DNA of 64,000 nucleotides from Mycobacterium paraterrae (GTDB taxonomy: Bacteria; Actinomycetota; Actinomycetes; Mycobacteriales; Mycobacteriaceae): positions 1,550,001 through 1,614,000 of the forward strand of contig NZ_CP092488.2 of assembly GCF_022430545.2 (NCBI RefSeq), read 5' to 3'. Numbering within the stretch: position 1 is the stretch's first letter; each line of letters starts with the position of its first letter. The notes below the pieces were generated by a model. It ran no database searches, was not told the DNA's origin, and saw only the letters and a list, made by a program, of their open reading frames with translations. A program made the position numbers and the translations under genes. Shown here in pieces: positions 58,366 through 64,000 of the stretch.

Positions 58366-59748
58366 ATGTTGAGCAGCGACATTCCCACCACACGAACCAG
58401 GCTGACGGGCTTCGGCCGAACCGCGCCGTCGGTCGCGGAGGTGCTGTCGACGCGGGACACCGAGCTGATCGCCAAGGCGGTCGGCCAGGTCGCCGACGCG
58501 GGAGGCCGGGGTGTGATCGCGCGCGGGCTGGGCCGCTCCTACGGTGACAACGCCCAAAACGGCGGTGGTCTGGTGATCGACATGACGCCGCTGAACAGGA
58601 TCCACTCGATCGCATCCGACACCCGGCTGGCCGACGTCGACGCCGGCGTCAGCCTGGATCAGTTGATGAAGGCGGCGCTGCCGTTCGGGCTGTGGGTTCC
58701 GGTGCTGCCCGGCACCCGGCAAGTCACCGTCGGCGGCGCGATCGCCTGCGACATCCACGGCAAGAACCACCACAGCGCGGGCAGCTTCGGCAACCACGTG
58801 GTCTCGATGGAGTTGCTCACGGCCGACGGCCAGATCCGCCACCTCACGCCGGACGGGGAAGACGCCGAGCTGTTCTGGGCCACCGTCGGAGGCAACGGGC
58901 TGACCGGCATTGTGCTGCGAGCGGTGATCGAGATGACACCGACCGAGACCGCCTACTTCATCGCCGACGGCATCGCGACACATGACCTCGACGAGACGGT
59001 CGCGGTCCACCTCGACGGCACCGAGGACAACTACACGTACTCCAGCGCCTGGTTCGACCTGATCAGCCCGCCGCCCAAGCTCGGCCGCGCCGCGATCAGC
59101 CGCGGCAGCCTGGCCAAGCTGGATCAGCTACCGCCGAAGCTGGCCAAAAACCCGTTGAAATTTGATGCGCCGCAACTACTTTCGGTTCCAAATATCTTCC
59201 CGGTCAGCGCAATGAACAAATTGTCGTTCACGGCGATCGGCGAGGTCTACTACCGGCTCGGCGGCACCTACACCGGCAAGGTCCAGAACTTGTCGCAGTT
59301 CTACCACATGCTGGATCTCGTCAGCGGCTGGAATTATGCTTATGGGCCAACGGGTTTCGCGCAGCACCAGTTCCTCGTGCCCCCGGATGCGCTCGAGGAG
59401 TTCAAAGCGATCATCCGCTGGATCCAGACTCGCGGCCACTACTCGGCCCTCAACGTCTTCAAGCTCTTCGGCCCGGGCAACCGCGCTCCGCTGAGCTTCC
59501 CGATGGCGGGCTGGAACGTCGCGATGGACTTCCCCAACAAGCCGGGTGTCAACGAATTCCTCAACGAACTCGACAGCCGTGTCATGGAATTCGGCGGCCG
59601 GGTCTACACGGCCAAGGATTCCCGGACCACCGCGGACAATTTCCATGCCATGTATCCCCGAATCGACGAGTGGATTGCGGTGCGCCGCAAGGTCGATCCG
59701 ACCGGAGTGTTCGTCTCCGACATGGCCCGACGTTTGGAGCTGCTTTAG
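58366..59748 (+). CDS. dprE1: Decaprenylphosphoryl-ribose 2'-oxidase DprE1, with Ala at the benzothiazinone-target Cys position
   Basis: A 460-residue FAD enzyme of the vanillyl-alcohol oxidase fold. RGLGRSYGDNAQNGGG near residue 55 and LPGTRQVTVGGAIACDIHGK near 115 are the FAD-binding parts; HGKNHH holds the His of the active site. With DprE2 it epimerises decaprenyl-phosphoribose to arabinose, the donor for arabinan. In the segment GWNxxxDFP the residue matching Cys387 of M. tuberculosis is Ala386. ATG 58366 chosen over TTG 58360. First of four tightly packed arabinan genes. Confidence 0.96.
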   Translation: MLSSDIPTTRTRLTGFGRTAPSVAEVLSTRDTELIAKAVGQVADAGGRGVIARGLGRSYGDNAQNGGGLVIDMTPLNRIHSIASDTRLADVDAGVSLDQLMKAALPFGLWVPVLPGTRQVTVGGAIACDIHGKNHHSAGSFGNHVVSMELLTADGQIRHLTPDGEDAELFWATVGGNGLTGIVLRAVIEMTPTETAYFIADGIATHDLDETVAVHLDGTEDNYTYSSAWFDLISPPPKLGRAAISRGSLAKLDQLPPKLAKNPLKFDAPQLLSVPNIFPVSAMNKLSFTAIGEVYYRLGGTYTGKVQNLSQFYHMLDLVSGWNYAYGPTGFAQHQFLVPPDALEEFKAIIRWIQTRGHYSALNVFKLFGPGNRAPLSFPMAGWNVAMDFPNKPGVNEFLNELDSRVMEFGGRVYTAKDSRTTADNFHAMYPRIDEWIAVRRKVDPTGVFVSDMARRLELL

Positions 59749-60531
59749 ATGGTGCTTGACGCCGTGGGGAACCCCCAGGCCATTCTGCTGCTGGGCGGCA
59801 CATCCGAGATCGGCCTGGCGATCTGTGAGCGCTACCTCCGTAACGCGCACGCGCGAATCGTGCTGGCCGACCTGCCCAACCATCCGGGCAAGGACAAAGC
59901 CGTCGCACAGATGAAGGCCGCGGGTGCCAAGTCGGTCGAGTGGATCGAGTTCGACGGCGTGGACACCGCGACCCACCCGAGTGTGATCGACGCCGCCTTC
60001 GCCGGCGGGGATATCGACGTGGCGATCGTCGCGTTCGGATTGCTCGGCAACGCCGAGGAGCTCTGGCAAGACCAGCGCAAGGCGGTCCAGATTGCCCAAG
60101 TCAATTACACCGCAGCGGTTTCCGTCGGCGTACTGCTGGGCGAGAAGATGCGCGCGCAGGGCTTCGGTCGCATCATCGCGATGAGCTCGGTCGCCGGCGA
60201 GCGGGTCCGCCGGTCGAACTTCGTCTACGGCTCCACCAAGGCCGGGCTCGACGGCTTCTACCTCGGGCTCGGAGAAGCGTTGCGCGACTACGGGGTTCGT
60301 GTCCTGGTCATCCGGCCGGGTCAGGTCCGCACCTCCACCACCCTCGAGCACTGGAAGTCGACCGGAGCCAAGGAGGCGCCGTTCACCGTCGACAAGGAAT
60401 TCGTCGCGGAGCTCGCGGTGACCTCGGCCGCAAAGGGCAAGGAACTCGTCTGGGCGCCGGGCCCGGTTCGCTACCTGATGACCGTGCTGCGTCACATTCC
60501 GCGGCCGATCTTCCGCAAGTTGCCCCTCTAG
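59749..60531 (+). CDS. dprE2: Decaprenylphosphoryl-2-keto-ribose reductase DprE2
   Basis: A 260-residue SDR enzyme. Cofactor loop LLGGTSEIGLAICERYL near residue 15, ASP-type binding in VEWIEFDGVD, catalytic Ser in IIAMSSVAGERV near 146 and YGSTK near 160. It reduces the keto intermediate made by DprE1 to decaprenyl-phosphoarabinose with NADH. ATG 59749 follows directly after the dprE1 stop, with no gap, and its stop is directly followed by aftA. Confidence 0.94.
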   Translation: MVLDAVGNPQAILLLGGTSEIGLAICERYLRNAHARIVLADLPNHPGKDKAVAQMKAAGAKSVEWIEFDGVDTATHPSVIDAAFAGGDIDVAIVAFGLLGNAEELWQDQRKAVQIAQVNYTAAVSVGVLLGEKMRAQGFGRIIAMSSVAGERVRRSNFVYGSTKAGLDGFYLGLGEALRDYGVRVLVIRPGQVRTSTTLEHWKSTGAKEAPFTVDKEFVAELAVTSAAKGKELVWAPGPVRYLMTVLRHIPRPIFRKLPL

Positions 60532-62403
60532 ATGCGCAATGCGCTGGCCACCGTCGGCCACATGGTGATCGCGGTCGCGATCGCAGCGGCGGTCTCGGTG
60601 GTGTCGCTGACCGCGATCGCCCGGGTGCAGTGGCCGGCCTTCCCGTCGTCGAACCAGCTGCATGCGCTCACCACAGTGGGCCAGGTCGGCTGCATCGCCG
60701 GATTGTTGTGCGTGGGTTGGTGGTGGCGGCGCGGCACATGGCGGTGGCTGGCCCAGCCTTTGGCACTGGTGTTCGTCTCCGCGTTTTCGGTGGTGACGCT
60801 CGGCATGCCGCTGGGCGCGACCAAGCTGTACCTGTTCGGCATCTCGGTCGACCAGCAATTTCGCACCGAATACCTGACGCGGCTCACCGACAGCCCCGCG
60901 CTGCACGACATGACGTATTTCGGCCTGCCGGCCTTTTACCCGCCCGGCTGGTTCTGGGTCGGAGGCCGGGTCGCCGCGCTGACCGGCACGTCTGGCTGGG
61001 AGACGTTCAAGCCGTGGGCGATCACGTCGATCACCATCGCGATCGCGGTCGCGATGGTGCTGTGGTCACGAATGATCCGCTTCGAGTACGCGCTGATCGT
61101 CACGGCCGCGACAGCGGCGATGACGCTGGCCTACAGCTCCCCCGAGCCGTACTCGGCGATGATCACCGTGCTGCTACCCCCAGTGATGGTCCTGGCGTGG
61201 TCGGGCCTGCGAGGCGGCGTCCGCTCGGGCGGGTGGGCCGCGGTGGTCGGCGTCGGGCTGTTCCTGGGCGCCGCCGCCACCTGCTACACGCTGCTGCCGG
61301 CCTACTGCGCATTCACCGTGCTGTTGATGGCGCTGACGTTGTCGGCGGCCCGCCGGCGCGACGGCCTCAAAGCGGCGCTGGATCCACTCGTCCGGCTCGC
61401 CCTCATCGGCGCCATCGCGGCGGCGGGCGCGTCCATCACCTGGTTGCCGTTCCTGCTGCGCGCCGCCCACGACCCGGTGAGCAACAGCGGCAGCGCCTTT
61501 CACTACCTGCCGGCCGACGGCGCAGCGCTGACCTTTCCGATGCTGACGTTCACATTGGTGGGGGCGCTGTGCCTGCTCGGGACGTTGTGGCTAGTAGTCC
61601 GCGCGCACGACTCGGTGCGCGCGGGCGGGCTGACCATCGCCGTGCTGGCCGTCTACCTGTGGTCGCTGCTGTCGATGCTGGCCACCCTGGCCCGCACCAC
61701 GTTGCTGTCGTTCCGGCTGCAGCCGACCCTCACGGTGTTGCTCGCCACGGCTGGCGTCTTCGGCTTTGTCGAAGTCACTCGAGCGCTTGCCGAGCGGAAT
61801 CGGGCTTGGTTGCCGGTCGCGGCGGCAACCGGGCTGGCCGCAGCGATCGCGTTCAGCCAGGACATCCCCGACGTGCTGCGGCCCGACCTGACCATCGCCT
61901 ACACCGACACCGACGGCCACGGTCAGCGCGGTGACCGCCGCCCGCCCAGCTCGGAGAAGTTCTACTCGCAGATCGACGCCGCGATCACACAGGCGACCGG
62001 TCGGCCCCGCGACCAGACGGTGGTGTTGACCGCCGACTACAGCTTCCTGTCCTACTACCCCTACTACGGCTTCCAGAGTCTGACGTCGCACTACGCCAAC
62101 CCGCTGGCGCAGTTCGACAAGCGGGCTGCCGCAATCAAGGAGTGGGCGAAGCTCAAGTCGGCCGATCCGTTCGTCCACGCGCTGGACACCCTGCCGTGGG
62201 CACCGCCCACCGTGTTCCTGATGCGCCACGGCGGCGCGGCCGGCGCGGCCAGCACCTACACCCTGCGACTGGCCGAGGACGTCTACCCGAACCAGCCCAA
62301 CGTGCGCCGTTACACCGTCGAGCTGAACGCCGCGATTTTCGACGATCCGCGGTTCAGCGTGACCAAGGTCGGGCCCTTCGTTCTGGCCGTTCGCAAACCC
62401 TGA
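60532..62403 (+). CDS. aftA: Arabinofuranosyltransferase AftA
   Basis: A 623-residue GT-C enzyme with about eleven membrane spans and a C-terminal soluble domain (from about residue 440, RPDLTIAYTDTDGHGQRGDRRPPSSEKFYSQID). The early periplasmic loop LFGISVDQQFRTEYLTRLTD has the acidic pair expected for a catalytic loop. It adds the first arabinose to the galactan using decaprenyl-phosphoarabinose. ATG 60532 abuts dprE2; the TGA overlaps the embC ATG by one base (TGATG). Confidence 0.93.
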   Translation: MRNALATVGHMVIAVAIAAAVSVVSLTAIARVQWPAFPSSNQLHALTTVGQVGCIAGLLCVGWWWRRGTWRWLAQPLALVFVSAFSVVTLGMPLGATKLYLFGISVDQQFRTEYLTRLTDSPALHDMTYFGLPAFYPPGWFWVGGRVAALTGTSGWETFKPWAITSITIAIAVAMVLWSRMIRFEYALIVTAATAAMTLAYSSPEPYSAMITVLLPPVMVLAWSGLRGGVRSGGWAAVVGVGLFLGAAATCYTLLPAYCAFTVLLMALTLSAARRRDGLKAALDPLVRLALIGAIAAAGASITWLPFLLRAAHDPVSNSGSAFHYLPADGAALTFPMLTFTLVGALCLLGTLWLVVRAHDSVRAGGLTIAVLAVYLWSLLSMLATLARTTLLSFRLQPTLTVLLATAGVFGFVEVTRALAERNRAWLPVAAATGLAAAIAFSQDIPDVLRPDLTIAYTDTDGHGQRGDRRPPSSEKFYSQIDAAITQATGRPRDQTVVLTADYSFLSYYPYYGFQSLTSHYANPLAQFDKRAAAIKEWAKLKSADPFVHALDTLPWAPPTVFLMRHGGAAGAASTYTLRLAEDVYPNQPNVRRYTVELNAAIFDDPRFSVTKVGPFVLAVRKP

Positions 62404-64000
62404 TGGCTACCGAGGGGACCGATGCCGGGCAACTAGCATCTAGCACCGTGGACCGCGCCGTCGACGATGCAGAGCGAAGCGATGAGGAGGAGCGGCGCCA
62501 TGTGCCCGCCGTCGACGATGCAGAGCGAAGCGATGAGGAGGAGCGGCGCCATGTGCCCGCCGTCGACGACGCAGAGCGAAGCGATGAGGAGGAGCGGCGC
62601 CATGTGCCCGCCGTCGACGACGCAGAGCGAAGCGATGAGGAGGAGCGGCGCACCGTGGACCGCGCCGTCGACGATAAGCAGAGCAGTGCGATCCGGGAGG
62701 GTCAGAAGGGGCCGCGCTCGAGCCACGACACGCCGGACAAGAGCTATCGGGCTGCCCGATACGTCGCCGTCATCGCCGGTCTACTGGGCACGCTGCTGGC
62801 CATCGCAACGCCGCTGCTGCCGGTCAAACAGACCACCGCGCAACTGAACTGGCCCCAAAACGGCGTACTCGGCAGCGTCGAGGCCCCGCTGATCGGCTAC
62901 GTCGCCACCGACCTCAACATCAGCATCCCGTGCCAGGCCGCCGCCGACCTCGGTGGCCCCAACAAAACCGTGCTGCTGTCGACCGTGCCCAAGCAGGCGC
63001 CCAAGGCGGTTGACCGCGGCCTGCTGATCGAGCGGGCCAACGACGACCTGGTGCTGGTCGTCCGCAATGTGCCGCTGGTGGTCGCGCCGCTGAGCCAGGT
63101 GTTGAGCCCCGCCTGCCAGAGGCTGGTGTTCACCGCCCACGCCGACCGGGTGATCGGCGAGTTCGTCGGGCTCACCCAGGGCCCCAACGCCGAGCACCCG
63201 GGCGCGCCACTGCGCGGTGAGCGCAGCGGCTACGACTTTCGGCCGCAGATCGTCGGCGTCTTCACCGACCTGACTGGGCCGGCTCCGCCGGGGCTGACGT
63301 TCTCGGCCACCATCGACACCCGCTACAGCAGTTCGCCGACGCCGCTGAAGATGGCGGCGATGGTGCTGGGCGTCGTGCTGACCCTGGCGGCTCTGGTGGC
63401 GCTGCACATCCTGGACACCTCCGACGGCACCCGGCACCGGCGCTTCCTGCCGCCGCGCTGGTGGTCGCTGAGCGGACTGGACGGGCTGGTCACCCTGACC
63501 CTGGTGTGGTGGCATTTTGTCGGGGCCAACACCGCCGACGACGGCTACATCCTGACCATGGCCCGGGTCTCCGAGCACGCAGGCTACATGGCCAATTACT
63601 ACCGCTGGCTGGGCACTCCGGAGGCGCCGTTCGGCTGGTACTACGACCTGCTCGCGCTGTGGGCGCACGTCACCACCGCGAGCATCTGGATGCGGCTGCC
63701 CACCTTGCTCATGGCGCTGGCCTGTTGGTGGGTGATCAGCCGGGAAGTGATCCCGCGACTGGGTCACGCGGTCAAGACCTCACGCGCGGCGGCGTGGACG
63801 GCGGCCGGGACGTTCCTGGCGGTATGGCTGCCGCTGGACAACGGCCTGCGACCAGAGCCGATCATCGCGGTGGGCATCTTGTTGACCTGGTGCTCGGTCG
63901 AGCGTGCAGTGGCCACCAGCCGGCTGCTGCCGGTGGCGGCGGCGTGCATCATCGGCGCGCTGACGTTGTTCTCCGGACCGACGGGCATCGCCTCGATCGG
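62403..64000 (+). CDS. embC: Arabinosyltransferase EmbC, N-terminal part (cut by window edge) with repeat insertion
   Basis: The frame is open from ATG 62403 to the right edge (532 codons). From about residue 110 it follows EmbC closely: YVAVIAGLLGTLLAIATPLLP, TTAQLNWPQNGVLGSVEAPLIGY, then DDGYILTMARVSEHAGYMANYYRWL with the catalytic-type DD pair, and ISREVIPRLGHAVKTSRAAAW. EmbC extends arabinan of lipoarabinomannan and is an ethambutol target. The 5' end holds a 17-residue acidic-basic repeat (VDDAERSDEEERRHVPA) three and a partial times, which M. tuberculosis EmbC lacks as I remember it. Later in-frame GTG starts are possible. Confidence 0.93.
   Translation, partial: MATEGTDAGQLASSTVDRAVDDAERSDEEERRHVPAVDDAERSDEEERRHVPAVDDAERSDEEERRHVPAVDDAERSDEEERRTVDRAVDDKQSSAIREGQKGPRSSHDTPDKSYRAARYVAVIAGLLGTLLAIATPLLPVKQTTAQLNWPQNGVLGSVEAPLIGYVATDLNISIPCQAAADLGGPNKTVLLSTVPKQAPKAVDRGLLIERANDDLVLVVRNVPLVVAPLSQVLSPACQRLVFTAHADRVIGEFVGLTQGPNAEHPGAPLRGERSGYDFRPQIVGVFTDLTGPAPPGLTFSATIDTRYSSSPTPLKMAAMVLGVVLTLAALVALHILDTSDGTRHRRFLPPRWWSLSGLDGLVTLTLVWWHFVGANTADDGYILTMARVSEHAGYMANYYRWLGTPEAPFGWYYDLLALWAHVTTASIWMRLPTLLMALACWWVISREVIPRLGHAVKTSRAAAWTAAGTFLAVWLPLDNGLRPEPIIAVGILLTWCSVERAVATSRLLPVAAACIIGALTLFSGPTGIASI
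62460..62651 (+). repeat. 51-bp tandem repeat (3.8 copies) in the 5' end of embC
   Basis: Units at 62460-62510, 62511-62561 and 62562-62612 and a 39-bp partial unit to 62651. Units one and two are the same; three differs by one silent base. The 51-bp length keeps the frame. The 15-mer ACCGTGGACCGCGCC stands both before (62445) and after (62652) the array. Each unit contains AGGAGGAGCGGCGCCATG, also found almost unchanged before the rfbD start. Confidence 0.9.

Noticed and set aside
59176..60906. 576-codon minus-strand and 664-codon plus-strand (59940-61934) open frames over dprE1, dprE2 and aftA
   Set aside because: High-GC shadow frames; the overlapped genes are certain, and the alternative products are Arg/Gly/Ala-rich without recognisable domains.
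62460..62651. CRISPR-like array in embC
   Set aside because: Units are directly contiguous with no spacers, the period keeps the reading frame, and no cas gene is present. It is a coding tandem repeat.

Overview
The window is about 66% GC. Its gene order and gene content are those of a Mycobacterium, most likely a slow-growing non-tuberculous species. It contains a 19 kDa antigen (lpqH) gene next to tcrXY, and the arabinogalactan block galactan exporter / glfT1 / Rv3789 / dprE1 / dprE2 / aftA / embC. From memory of the M. tuberculosis gene order, the backbone runs roughly collinear with Rv3754 to Rv3793, interrupted by accessory blocks. No database search was possible; family names come from motifs and remembered family features.

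Layout. (1) 1-4.6 kb: the end of tyrA, then a minus-strand osmoprotectant ABC operon proX-proV-proW-proZ plus a glycolipid-binding-type protein, joined by 4-nt overlaps or near-contacts, then a small membrane protein. (2) 4.6-11 kb: lipid catabolism. A FadE36-type phosphotransferase and a histidine phosphatase on the minus strand face a plus-strand operon of phosphotransferase, SDR, acyl-CoA dehydrogenase, TetR regulator and MDR reductase. (3) 11-24.5 kb: alkyl sulfatase, GGDEF protein, lpqH, tcrY/tcrX, a cluster of very small membrane proteins, a methyltransferase, another phosphotransferase followed by an acyl-CoA dehydrogenase fossil, a STAS / PAS-phosphatase-kinase switch pair, and a secreted DUF4185 protein. 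(4) 25.0-37.8 kb: an accessory biosynthetic cluster in two divergent arms. Minus arm: tandem alpha/beta hydrolase, AcpS-type transferase, carrier protein, PhyH oxygenase. Plus arm: F420-type oxidoreductase, FAD monooxygenase-like protein, ATP-grasp ligase, MetA-like and MetY-like enzymes, adenylation enzyme and PaaK-like ligase. This is the best candidate in the window for an undescribed system. (5) 37.8-52.5 kb: tRNA-Arg and tRNA-Ser, hisC2, echA21, a 13E12/HNH gene, lipE, small accessory genes with an SDR fragment, an IS481-type element inserted exactly at the 3' end of a tRNA-Ser, and the Rv3777/Rv3778c pair. (6) 52.5-64 kb: cell-envelope genes, including the proteasome activator bpa, the galactan exporter ATPase and permease, glfT1, and dprE1-dprE2-aftA-embC. 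embC runs off the right edge.

The most notable points are the 25-37.8 kb cluster, an alanine at the benzothiazinone-target cysteine of DprE1, an in-frame 51-bp tandem repeat at the 5' end of embC related to a repeat upstream of the galactan-exporter permease, two unannotated-looking micro-genes behind a SigF-like promoter, and the precise 15-bp target duplication that kept a tRNA gene intact.
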